Positions 1 to 6,046 of a DNA stretch of 6,829 nt are shown piece after piece. Numbering within the stretch: the stretch's first letter is position 1; each line of letters begins with the position of its first letter. Where the stretch lies: the NCBI GenBank assembly GCA_031265965.1, contig JAISBX010000059.1:1-6829 (forward strand), in the 5' to 3' direction. Below the pieces are notes generated by a model. The model worked only from the letters and a program-made list of their open reading frames with translations. It did not search any database and had not been told where the DNA came from. This DNA comes from Oscillospiraceae bacterium. GTDB lineage: Bacteria > Bacillota_A > Clostridia > Oscillospirales > Oscillospiraceae. The translations under genes were made by a program, and so were the position numbers.

Positions 1-1004
1 CAGCCTATGACGAGGCCCGGCGCCTCGTCCGGCGCGTCCAGTACGGGTATGTGGTCATAGCAGTCGTCTATCCATCCCGCCCACGTGCGCACGAGCTTGA
101 GGTTCTTTAGAACCGGGAAATACCCGATTATTCCCCGGCACGTGACAGCGGCGTTTATCGAGGTCGAGCGCGGCGAACCGCCGCCGAACGTCTTGTCGAA
201 CGCCTCAAAGCCGGTGGAGCCGCCAAACACAAACGAGCCGTGCCTGCTCTGGTGGCCATAGAAATCCGCCGCGGCCGTTCCGAGCATTTGATCAAAAAGC
301 GGCGGACAGTCCTCCGTGACAAGGCACTCCATCAGCAGCGGGTTCATGGGGACGCGCAGCCCGACGGTTCCCAGTATCTCATTGCTGCCGTATCCCGCCG
401 CGACCACTATAGAGTCGGCCTCGTAAACCGCGTCCCGCGTCACGACGCGCCTTACGCGCCCCGCGATTTTTTCTATCCCCGTTACGGCGGCGCCGCTTAT
501 AAACCGCGCGCCCTTCGCCCTCGCCGCGCGATAGTACGCGAGAGTCGTTAGCAGCGGGTTCGCGTGCCCGTCCGTCGGGCACCACGACGCGCCGGCGACC
601 TCGCGGGACAAGTACGGGCATATCTCCCTGGCCTCTTTCCCGTCTATAACGCGCATATCAAGCCCGCCCGCGAGAGCCGAATCGGTGAGCCCGCGCAGGA
701 TATTCAAGTGTGCGTCAGTCTTGCCTAACCTCAGGTTGCCGCGCTTATAGTATTCGACGTCAAGACCGAGCTCGTCGGAGAGCGCGGGCCAGATGTTCCG
801 GACAGCGTACATCACAAGCGGGAGCTCCGCCGGATGGCGTCCCGACTGGCGCACGCCGCCGCCGTTGCGGGACGAGCCGCCGTCTCCTATACAATCGCTC
901 TTATCCAATACCGTGACGGTATGTCCCATCTTCGTCAGGTAGTACGCGGTCGCGCTTCCTATCACTCCAGCGCCCACTACTATAATATCAGTATTCTTTG
1001 CCAT
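1..1004 (-). CDS. FAD-dependent oxidoreductase, DAO family, beta (catalytic) subunit of an amine/imino acid dehydrogenase (3' end cut by window edge)
   Basis: Partial gene: 334 codons are present and the C-terminus lies beyond the left edge. Translating the minus strand from the ATG at 1004 gives MAKNTDIIVVGAGVIGSATA, with a Rossmann FAD motif G11-x-G13-x2-G16, then an SSRNGGGVRQSGR segment typical of the sarcosine oxidase/glycine oxidase (DAO) fold. A later ADSIVVAAGYGS segment matches the usual second FAD contact of this fold. Family members run about 380-420 residues, so I estimate that 50-80 are missing. The start overlaps the stop of the BFD-like gene by one base (TAATG), with GGGGG a few bases upstream as the likely ribosome site. 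By analogy to HcnC, OoxB, LhpB and PdhB, this subunit should bind the substrate and oxidise its C-N bond. The substrate cannot be read from the sequence. Fold confidence is high, substrate confidence low. Confidence 0.9.
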   Translation of the reverse strand, partial: MAKNTDIIVVGAGVIGSATAYYLTKMGHTVTVLDKSDCIGDGGSSRNGGGVRQSGRHPAELPLVMYAVRNIWPALSDELGLDVEYYKRGNLRLGKTDAHLNILRGLTDSALAGGLDMRVIDGKEAREICPYLSREVAGASWCPTDGHANPLLTTLAYYRAARAKGARFISGAAVTGIEKIAGRVRRVVTRDAVYEADSIVVAAGYGSNEILGTVGLRVPMNPLLMECLVTEDCPPLFDQMLGTAAADFYGHQSRHGSFVFGGSTGFEAFDKTFGGGSPRSTSINAAVTCRGIIGYFPVLKNLKLVRTWAGWIDDCYDHIPVLDAPDEAPGLVIG

Positions 1005-1327
1005 TACGCACCCCCGTCGCCGGCCATTACGCGCATCTCAACGGGCCGCATAGGCGCCCGCGCCGTGGCGTCGCTCAGAGCGCCCTGCGATACGCCGAGC
1101 TCACGCGCCACGATCGCCCTGACGAGCCTCGAGCACGTTTGCCCCTGGCATAGCCCCATGCCGCAGCGCAGCAGCCGCCTGACCTCGTGTACGTTGCACA
1201 TCCCGTCGTGAACGGCTCCGCGGATCTCGCCCCTTGTGATCTCCTCGCAGCGGCAGACTATCACGTCGTCGCCGCCCTCCGGCACAAACGCCCCCAGCGC
1301 CCTCGACCTGTCTATCGCTCCGCCCAT
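1004..1327 (-). CDS. Stand-alone BFD-like [2Fe-2S]-binding protein, small subunit of the dehydrogenase
   Basis: A 107-residue protein with a bacterioferritin-associated-ferredoxin (BFD) type [2Fe-2S] domain. The probable ligands are C25 and C27 (VCRCEE), then C55 and C60 (RCGMGLCQGQTC), giving the C-x-C...C-x4-C pattern; C65 is an additional cysteine. In HcnB, OoxA and LhpE-type alpha subunits I expect this domain fused to the C-terminus. Here it is a separate polypeptide, as in the delta subunit of four-subunit L-proline dehydrogenases. The start at 1327 is chosen because AAGGAG lies 8 bases upstream and the ATG overlaps the alpha subunit stop by one base (TGATG). A longer frame from 1399 would lie inside the alpha gene and lacks this support. 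The expected role is electron transfer between the flavin subunits or to an outside acceptor. The tail after about residue 85 is alanine- and arginine-rich with no motif I can place. Confidence 0.88.
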   Translation of the reverse strand: MGGAIDRSRALGAFVPEGGDDVIVCRCEEITRGEIRGAVHDGMCNVHEVRRLLRCGMGLCQGQTCSRLVRAIVARELGVSQGALSDATARAPMRPVEMRVMAGDGGA

Positions 1328-2910
1328 CACATCGTCTCCTTTTTCCAAAAACGCGCCCTCATACCGAGCTCTCTCGGGACGGAAAAGGTGAGAAGGCACG
1401 TGCGGTCAAACGCCTTTGCCGTCTTGACGCCTATGATCTCCGCCGCGCAGACCGGCGCTCCGCTCCTGTCATACGCGACGCCCGCGTCGCCTTTTTGCGG
1501 GAGGGGCGTGAGCTCATACGGTATCGTCACGGACGCCAGCCCTCCCCCTATATCTTCATTTACTAGGAATATCGACTGCCCCGAACAGGCGGCTACGCAC
1601 TGCCCGCAGCCTATGCACCCGGCGCTCCCGTCGAAAACCGGCAGCGCCACTATCCTGTCGGGCACCCTTATACAGCTCCTCGGGCACGAGTCCTGACACG
1701 GGTCGCACGGGATATTCTGCGTACACTCTATCACGGGATGTACGCCGTCCGCGGCGCTTACGCCGGGATACGCCTCCGCCTCCCCGTCCGCCAGAAACCC
1801 TTTTTCCAGCAGATTCACCGATACGCTTATGCCCTCGTCCGTCTCCGTAAACAGCTTGCCCCTGTTCTTCGGCGCGAACATACCCTCGTGGAGCGCGCCA
1901 AGCGCCCCTTCAAGCTCGTCGAAGCGGAGCTTGAAGCCGCTTTGACTGATAAAGCCCAGCTTTCCGGCGGTCGCCGCGCCCGAAATCCGCCCCTCCAGCA
2001 TGGCCGAGCTCGCCTCCTCTATCCCCGATACGTCGCCGGCCGCGTATATTCCGGGTACCGACGTCTCGCCGGTCTTGTCGCACACGGGCAGGTATCCGGC
2101 GCCCGGGGCCGGCTCGCTCATCTCGCAGCCCGCCATTTTCAGCAGTTGCGTGGAGGGGGACAGCCCGACGGCTATACATATCGCGTCGACGTCAAAACGT
2201 TTTTCGCTGCCGGGTATCGGCTGCCACGCCTTGTCCACACCGGCTATCGTGACGCCGGTGACAAAGCGCTCCCCCTCCGCCTTTATTACGGTGTGCGAGA
2301 GATAGAACGGGACTCCCGTTCGCGCCAGCTTTGCGGCGTGTACGCCGTAACCGCCGATCCTCGGCGCCGCGTCGACGACGGCGGCGAGCTCGCACCCCGC
2401 CTGAAGTATCTGGAACCCCACGACAAGCCCGACATTTCCGCTGCCGAGCATCAGCACTCTCTCGCCCGGCTTGACGCGGTTGATATTCATCATAGTCTGC
2501 GCCGCTCCCGCGCCCATGACGCCCGGAAGCGTCCAGCCGTCGAACGTAAGCATATTCTCCGTCGCGCCGGCGGCGACGATCACGGCGTCGCCCTTGAAGC
2601 GCTCCGCCCGCTCTCCCAGCCGCGCGACGATCTCCTTGCCGGCGTACAGGCCGAATACCGGAGCGTTAAGGTACACCTCCACGCCGAGCGCGCGCGCGTC
2701 GCGCAGGAGCTCGCCGCCGATATCGAAGCCCCTCATTTTCGCCTTGTGCTCCTTTGAGCCGAAAAACTTATGTATCTGTTTGAACAATTGTCCTCCGGGC
2801 CGGGCGTTTTCGTCGAACACCGCAACGGACATCCCGAGCGACGCCGCCTCCGCGGCGGCCGACAGTCCGGCGGGGCCCGCCCCTATTATTATCAGGTCAT
2901 ATCGCTTCAT
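1327..2910 (-). CDS. FAD/NAD(P)-binding alpha subunit of amine dehydrogenase, with C-terminal dual-motif [4Fe-4S] ferredoxin domain
   Basis: A 527-residue protein starting MKRYDLIIIGAGPAGLS. Visible elements are the FAD motif G10-x-G12-x2-G15, an RPGGQL segment (37-42), VIVAAGATE (110-118), a second Rossmann motif GSGNVG (156-161) for a pyridine nucleotide or second flavin contact, and GIYAAGDVSG (287-296). This is the two-dinucleotide-binding fold of HcnB, OoxA and sarcosine oxidase alpha. Residues about 396-442 hold two cysteine clusters: C402-x2-C405-x3-C409-x3-C413 (with C396 just before) and C432-x2-C435-x2-C438-x3-C442. They are consistent with one or two [4Fe-4S] centres. No BFD domain is present; that function is encoded by the next gene. 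I chose the ATG at 2910 over an upstream in-frame one at 3036 because it overlaps the preceding stop as ATGA, has GGAGAGGGGG upstream, and begins at the conserved FAD motif. The probable role is to pass substrate electrons from beta to NAD+ or ferredoxin in the cytoplasm. Confidence 0.93.
   Translation of the reverse strand: MKRYDLIIIGAGPAGLSAAAEAASLGMSVAVFDENARPGGQLFKQIHKFFGSKEHKAKMRGFDIGGELLRDARALGVEVYLNAPVFGLYAGKEIVARLGERAERFKGDAVIVAAGATENMLTFDGWTLPGVMGAGAAQTMMNINRVKPGERVLMLGSGNVGLVVGFQILQAGCELAAVVDAAPRIGGYGVHAAKLARTGVPFYLSHTVIKAEGERFVTGVTIAGVDKAWQPIPGSEKRFDVDAICIAVGLSPSTQLLKMAGCEMSEPAPGAGYLPVCDKTGETSVPGIYAAGDVSGIEEASSAMLEGRISGAATAGKLGFISQSGFKLRFDELEGALGALHEGMFAPKNRGKLFTETDEGISVSVNLLEKGFLADGEAEAYPGVSAADGVHPVIECTQNIPCDPCQDSCPRSCIRVPDRIVALPVFDGSAGCIGCGQCVAACSGQSIFLVNEDIGGGLASVTIPYELTPLPQKGDAGVAYDRSGAPVCAAEIIGVKTAKAFDRTCLLTFSVPRELGMRARFWKKETM
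1336..1341 (-). promoter_or_regulatory. Ribosome binding site deciding the start of the BFD-like gene
   Basis: AAGGAG on the minus strand sits 8 bases before the ATG at 1327, inside the last codons of the alpha subunit gene. It supports the 107-residue product over the longer in-frame extension. Confidence 0.75.
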
Positions 2911-3230
2911 GCGGTCCCCCTCTCCGGCGGGCGGCCCGCTCCGCGCTGAGTGTCTACCGCCATGCCCTCGCGCAGCGCGGTCACGCACGTGCGCACATTG
3001 GATACGCCGTCCACCGTCATAACGCAATCTGTGCACCGCCCTATGGCGCAGAACACACCGCGGGGCGAGTCGTATTTTTTCGTGTATCTGTGGATCATCA
3101 CCCCGGCTGCCCGAAGCGCCGCCGCTATCGGTTCGCCGTCATACCCCGTGAGCTCCGCGCCGTCGTGCGTGAATTTTACCTCTCTGCGCTCCGGCGCCGC
3201 GCCAAGCACAGGATGCTCGTCTATGCGCAT
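2907..3230 (-). CDS. Small (2Fe-2S)-binding protein, gamma subunit of the dehydrogenase (HcnA/LhpF-like)
   Basis: A 107-residue protein beginning MRIDEHPVLG, a typical opening for these subunits as I recall them. It has a plant-type ferredoxin (Fer2_4-like) cluster motif, C-x4-C-x2-C-x12-C, in the segment CAIGRCTDC...TC. In this 107-residue numbering the ligands are C61, C66, C69 and C82. It is expected to bind one [2Fe-2S] cluster and sit at the alpha-beta interface, as in HcnA, LhpF and PdhF. An ATG nine bases upstream (3239) is in frame, but AGGGG abuts it directly, whereas AGGGG is 9 bases from the ATG at 3230, so the shorter start is preferred. The gene begins 12 bases after the cyclodeaminase-family stop and its own stop overlaps the alpha start by four bases (ATGA). 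The final arginine- and proline-rich residues look like a disordered tail. Confidence 0.9.
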   Translation of the reverse strand: MRIDEHPVLGAAPERREVKFTHDGAELTGYDGEPIAAALRAAGVMIHRYTKKYDSPRGVFCAIGRCTDCVMTVDGVSNVRTCVTALREGMAVDTQRGAGRPPERGTA

Positions 3231-3239
3231 AATTCCCAT

Positions 3240-3244
3240 CCCCT
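3240..3244 (-). promoter_or_regulatory. Ribosome binding site deciding the start of the [2Fe-2S] gene
   Basis: AGGGG on the minus strand overlaps the TAG stop of the upstream cyclodeaminase-family gene. It lies 9 bases before the ATG at 3230 but directly against the alternative ATG at 3239, so it favours the 107-residue product. Confidence 0.55.
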
Positions 3245-4376
3245 AAGCGAGCGCGGGGACGTCCCAGAGGTTCAGCCGCGCGCCGACGCCCAAGCTTACG
3301 GCCCTGTCGTAGACGGTGACGCCCCACGCCAGATCCTCCACGGGCATCCCGCCGACGGAGTTTATCACTATTTGGCTCTCATACTCGCGCGCGGGCTTTA
3401 CGCCGTTTATCACGTCGCCGAGGTCGATAATGTCGTCCCGCGAGATGAGCCCGTCGCGCATGAGGTCGAAATACCGCACCCCGATTATCCCGACGGAGGC
3501 GTAAGCGGGGTACGCGTAGTCCTCGGCCCAGCACTCATACAGTCCGTAGTTCTCCAGTACCTTGCGGGCGCGTTTTGCCAGAAATTCGTCGTCCACTCTG
3601 ACGCACGCCGGCGCGGACAGCAGCATACCCGGCTTCAGCCAGCGCTCCTCCAGAAACGGATAGTTTTCGATGCCCATAGTGCTGGAGGTGCCCATCGTCA
3701 CAATGTCGGCGTCGCGGCACGCCTCCTCCATCGTGTCCACGACGGTTATGCTTGTGATCTGCGGGTAGTTTGTTTCCACAAACTCGATGAAGCTGTCCAC
3801 GGACTCCTTGCCGCGCCCCTTGATTTTTACGGTGTCCAGCGTCGGAACGGCGTACACAAAGGACGACAGCGACGTCTTGCTCATTACGCCGGGCCCTATG
3901 ACGCCTACCACCCTCGCGTCCTTCGGCGCCAAATATTTTGCCCCGACTCCCGGCACGGCGCCAGTGCGGTACGCCGACAGGAGATTTGCGGACATTAAGG
4001 CTATGGGCGCGCCGGTGTCCTTGTCGTTGAGCATCACCATGAGTATGGAGCGCGGCAGGCCTTTTTTGCGGTTTTCGGCGTTTGAGCCGTACCACTTCAT
4101 ACCGGCTATGTCGAACCTGCCGCCCAGATACGCCGGCATCGCCATAAAGCGTCTGTCGGGCCCGTCCTTCGGCATGTTCGGAAACGGCGGCTCCGCGGGA
4201 AACGTCACCATCGCCCCGTGCGAATTTCCGTTCTGCCCCGCCATCTTGTAGTCCCCTCTCCCGAGGGTCTTGAACATCTCCTCCATACAATCCACGCACC
4301 CATTCATATCCGTGACCCCCGCCTTGACCATATCCTCCTCGCTCAAGTAAAGAAAATCGATCCTAGTCCCTGACAT
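3243..4376 (-). CDS. Ornithine cyclodeaminase/mu-crystallin family protein ('tyramine oxidase subunit B' type)
   Basis: A 377-residue cytoplasmic NAD(P)-binding protein. Family signatures are GMKWYGSNAENRKKGLPRS (92-110), with the K94 and GLP features of the substrate pocket, SAYRTGAVPGVGAKYLA (134-150) with the conserved R-T-G/A, and a dinucleotide motif VGVIGPG (157-163). The C-terminal DLGDVINGVKP...SVGGMPVEDLAWG stretch matches the domain-swapped end of the family. Known members are ornithine cyclodeaminase, ketimine/pyrroline-2-carboxylate reductase, alanine dehydrogenase and mu-crystallin. From memory, the closest database name for this subfamily is 'tyramine oxidase subunit B'; I know no biochemistry that fixes its reaction. 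AGGAGG lies 8 bases before the ATG. It follows the permease stop by 35 bases and precedes the Fe-S genes in the same operon. The probable role is reducing or rearranging the imine or amino-acid product of the dehydrogenase, as Ocd acts after OoxAB in opine breakdown. Family confidence is high, reaction confidence low. Confidence 0.92.
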   Translation of the reverse strand: MSGTRIDFLYLSEEDMVKAGVTDMNGCVDCMEEMFKTLGRGDYKMAGQNGNSHGAMVTFPAEPPFPNMPKDGPDRRFMAMPAYLGGRFDIAGMKWYGSNAENRKKGLPRSILMVMLNDKDTGAPIALMSANLLSAYRTGAVPGVGAKYLAPKDARVVGVIGPGVMSKTSLSSFVYAVPTLDTVKIKGRGKESVDSFIEFVETNYPQITSITVVDTMEEACRDADIVTMGTSSTMGIENYPFLEERWLKPGMLLSAPACVRVDDEFLAKRARKVLENYGLYECWAEDYAYPAYASVGIIGVRYFDLMRDGLISRDDIIDLGDVINGVKPAREYESQIVINSVGGMPVEDLAWGVTVYDRAVSLGVGARLNLWDVPALA

Positions 4377-4411
4377 ACTTTTTACCTCCTATTTTTCCTA
4401 AATATCAAGTG

Positions 4412-5779
4412 TCAATCGGGTACATTCATTTTGCCTATATACGTGGGCTCGAACAGCTTCGTCTTCCGTACGACGCGCACCCAGATGAGGGCGTAGAGCG
4501 CCAGCAATATGAACAGCGCGAAAAACACCCTGTATATCATCAGGCGGCTCGGCATATCTCCGCTGATATTCCATATCATGTAGACGTTTCCGAGTATCCC
4601 CGCCACTTGTGGTATGCCCGCGAACATGAGCTTCCTGCTGCGCCCCGCGTTCGGGTAGCGTCTTCTCAACACGAGTACGTTCAGATGCGTCAATATGTAG
4701 GACGAAAGCCAGAAACACGAGCCCGCGAGTATGAGGTTTATAAGTCCGCCGGAGTTAACGTAACCCGTGACTATCATCACGACGTCCGCCGCGACGAGCA
4801 GCAGCATACCGACCCACGGGACGTCGCGCCCGTTTACCTTTTTGAATATCGACGGCACCATCTTTTCGTCCGCCATGCCCTGCAATATCCGGCCCGTTGC
4901 CGGCATGACGGTATTTAGCGTCGATACGCTCGCGAGCATGGTGACGACCGCCATCCATATCTGTCCGCCCTTGCCCAGCATGTTTTCGGCGAAAACCACG
5001 TGCGGCATGTCGCTGCCGCGCAGTTGCTCGAGACTGACGTAATTCGTCATGCCGCTGCCGAGTACGGCTTGGACCACGAACAGCACCGCGAGCGCCAGCA
5101 CCATAGACAGCAGGACATTGCGTTTGGGGTCGCGAATGTCCTTCGCGACGGGGATTATGAATTCGACTCCTATGAACAGCCAGAACGCGATCGCCGACAG
5201 CCCGATAAGCTCTCCGGGCGTCCTCACCGGCGGCGTCTGCCGCATTTCGGGCGGTATCGGCTCGCCTGTGCCGAGCTTTAGTACGGCCATCAAGCCCAGC
5301 GCCGCCATAGAGCCGATGAGCAGTATGACGGTGATGCTCTGCACCTTGGCGAACAGGTCTATGCCGAACAGATTCACCGCCAAGAGCGCCAGCAGTATAA
5401 GCAGCGAGAAAACCATAGGCGGGACCGCCGGTATGAGGCTGCCCAGCACTATGCCGCACATCGCGACCTCTACGGCCATTCCGAATATCATCGTTATCAC
5501 GTAAGCGGAGATGTTCGACACGATAGACGCCCACGGGCCCAGACCCACGAGCACGTACTGTCCGAGGCCGCCCGTAACGTTGGGCATCATGCGGTGCAAC
5601 TCCGCGAACGACAGCGCGATAAACGAATTTAGCACTACGACGATAGCTAGCGGCAGTATAAACCCCTTGCCGGCGAGCCCCGCGCCCTGCCCAAGCGACA
5701 CAAGACAGCTCGTAGCCACTATGAGCCCCATGCAAACAGCGACTCCGCTTCCAAGCCCCAGCTTCTTTTCTCCGTTCAT
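4412..5779 (-). CDS. APC-superfamily amino acid permease
   Basis: A 455-residue integral membrane protein starting MNGEKKLGLGSGVAVCMGLI, with about twelve hydrophobic segments (roughly residues 10-30, 40-60, 83-113, 121-139, 145-167, 190-210, 222-242, 272-290, 320-340, 344-372, 387-405, 415-437). APC hallmarks are the glycine-rich first helix, FWLFIGVEFIIPVAKDIRDP (199-218) in the position of the usual F-x-G-E...P-x-R motif, and ATGRILQGMADEKMVPSIF (294-312). It should import an amino acid or amine, by ion symport or exchange, as substrate for the downstream enzymes. The start at 5779 is chosen because GGGAGG lies 10 bases upstream and the product begins at the normal family N-terminus. An in-frame ATG at 5968 would add 63 residues translated through a strong terminator and is rejected. 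It is the first gene of the operon, so its leader controls the whole set. Confidence 0.93.
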   Translation of the reverse strand: MNGEKKLGLGSGVAVCMGLIVATSCLVSLGQGAGLAGKGFILPLAIVVVLNSFIALSFAELHRMMPNVTGGLGQYVLVGLGPWASIVSNISAYVITMIFGMAVEVAMCGIVLGSLIPAVPPMVFSLLILLALLAVNLFGIDLFAKVQSITVILLIGSMAALGLMAVLKLGTGEPIPPEMRQTPPVRTPGELIGLSAIAFWLFIGVEFIIPVAKDIRDPKRNVLLSMVLALAVLFVVQAVLGSGMTNYVSLEQLRGSDMPHVVFAENMLGKGGQIWMAVVTMLASVSTLNTVMPATGRILQGMADEKMVPSIFKKVNGRDVPWVGMLLLVAADVVMIVTGYVNSGGLINLILAGSCFWLSSYILTHLNVLVLRRRYPNAGRSRKLMFAGIPQVAGILGNVYMIWNISGDMPSRLMIYRVFFALFILLALYALIWVRVVRKTKLFEPTYIGKMNVPD

Positions 5780-5789
5780 TAAACCTTTA

Positions 5790-5795
5790 CCTCCC
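5790..5795 (-). promoter_or_regulatory. Ribosome binding site of the permease
   Basis: GGGAGG on the minus strand, 10 bases upstream of the ATG at 5779 and downstream of the leader terminator. It fixes the start of the 455-residue protein. Confidence 0.75.
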
Positions 5796-5821
5796 GTCAA
5801 CGTTATACATTCGCCTGATTG

Positions 5822-5860
5822 AAAAAAAGAAGCCGCACCGTCAAACGGAGCGACTTCTTT
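5822..5860 (-). terminator. Intrinsic terminator in the leader of the permease operon (candidate attenuator)
   Basis: Read on the minus strand, AAAGAAGTCGC (5860-5850) pairs with GCGGCTTCTTT (5836-5826): 11 bp with one G-U wobble. After a single T-T mismatch, CCGT (5848-5845) pairs with ACGG (5841-5838) around a TTG loop. A run of seven T (5828-5822) follows immediately. On the plus strand the wobble becomes a C-A mismatch and there is no long T-run, so the element is directional toward the permease. It ends 42 bases before the permease ATG. No leftward gene lies between it and the divergent rightward gene, so it most likely stops transcripts that start in the intergenic region, either a short leader or a small RNA. 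Confidence 0.85.
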
Positions 5861-5881
5861 GTCAACCGAGTCAATAATAAC

Positions 5882-5897
5882 TCCGGCCGCCGCCGGA
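5882..5897 (-). other. GC-rich stem-loop upstream of the leader terminator
   Basis: TCCGGC and GCCGGA form a perfect 6-bp stem around GGCG on the minus strand (CGCC on the plus strand). No T-run follows in either direction, so it is not itself a terminator. Its 3' arm (GGAG, 5884-5881) could instead pair with CTCC in the terminator's 5' arm, or with CTCCGGC at 5990-5984 if that region is transcribed. It is therefore a candidate switching element. Confidence 0.5.
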
Positions 5898-5955
5898 TAA
5901 TTGTAAAAATCGGAACACGGGGGCGAGGCACCTGTCACTTGAGCGGACGGAGCGG

Positions 5956-5967
5956 AATATAATAACA
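5956..5967 (-). promoter_or_regulatory. Possible extended -10 promoter for the permease operon
   Basis: TGTTATTAT (5967-5959) on the minus strand fits an extended -10 (TG-N-TATTAT), with TATATT (5961-5956) as an overlapping alternative. TTGATT at 5981-5976 is too close (11-14 bases) to be a normal -35. If used, transcription would begin near 5950 and give a leader of about 170 bases containing the terminator. Weakly supported. Confidence 0.3.
5958..5963 (+). promoter_or_regulatory. Candidate -10 box (TATAAT) for the rightward ferritin-like gene
   Basis: A perfect TATAAT on the plus strand, 83 bases before the ATG at 6047. The upstream -35 region is poor: TTGAGC at 5939-5944 is only 13 bases away. 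It overlaps the possible leftward -10, so the two promoters could exclude each other. Confidence 0.4.
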
Positions 5968-6009
5968 TCGGAGATAATCAAGCGCCGGAGCGTTTATTTG
6001 CACTCCGAT
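5967..6009 (+). repeat. 43-base two-tier inverted repeat / stem-loop in the divergent promoter region
   Basis: The outer arms ATCGGAG (5967-5973) and CTCCGAT (6003-6009) are perfect complements. Inside, AAT-C-AAGCGC (5976-5985) pairs with GCGTTTATT (5990-5998) over nine pairs with one G-U and one bulged C, closing a CGGA loop. TTTTT follows at 6014-6018 after TGAG, so it could act as a weak terminator in the rightward leader. It starts right after the TATAAT box, so it could equally be an operator dyad. Confidence 0.6.
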
Positions 6010-6046
6010 TGAGTTTTTGATATGGACAGGGAAAGGGTGGGCGTAT

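Noticed and set aside
240..916. Short open frames on both strands within the left 900 bases
   Set aside because: They lie inside the DAO-family beta subunit frame, which runs unbroken from 1004 to the left edge with conserved motifs.
1738..2757. Long open frame on the plus strand opposite the alpha subunit
   Set aside because: It is antisense to a gene with clear FAD and Fe-S motifs. Its product is arginine-, histidine- and tyrosine-rich with no recognisable domain, as expected for a shadow frame in GC-rich DNA.
2911..3036. In-frame extension of the alpha subunit by 42 codons
   Set aside because: It overlaps the [2Fe-2S] gene, is arginine- and glycine-rich with no family similarity, and the ATGA junction at 2910 is a better start.
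3090..3998. Long open frame on the plus strand opposite the cyclodeaminase-family gene
   Set aside because: Its composition is typical of antisense shadow translation, and the opposite strand carries a full set of family motifs.
4755..5735. 326-codon frame on the minus strand inside the permease gene
   Set aside because: It is a shifted frame of the permease with a very arginine-rich product, while the permease frame gives proper membrane segments.
5921..5942. Possible dyad around GTGACAGGTGCC in the intergenic region
   Set aside because: The arms are imperfect and too close to form a hairpin. No second copy is seen in the window, so it is not called as a repeat.
5780..5968. In-frame upward extension of the permease by 63 codons from an ATG at 5968
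   Set aside because: There is no ribosome site before it, it would read through a strong terminator hairpin, and the added residues do not resemble a permease N-terminus. The ATG at 5779 has GGGAGG and the expected start.
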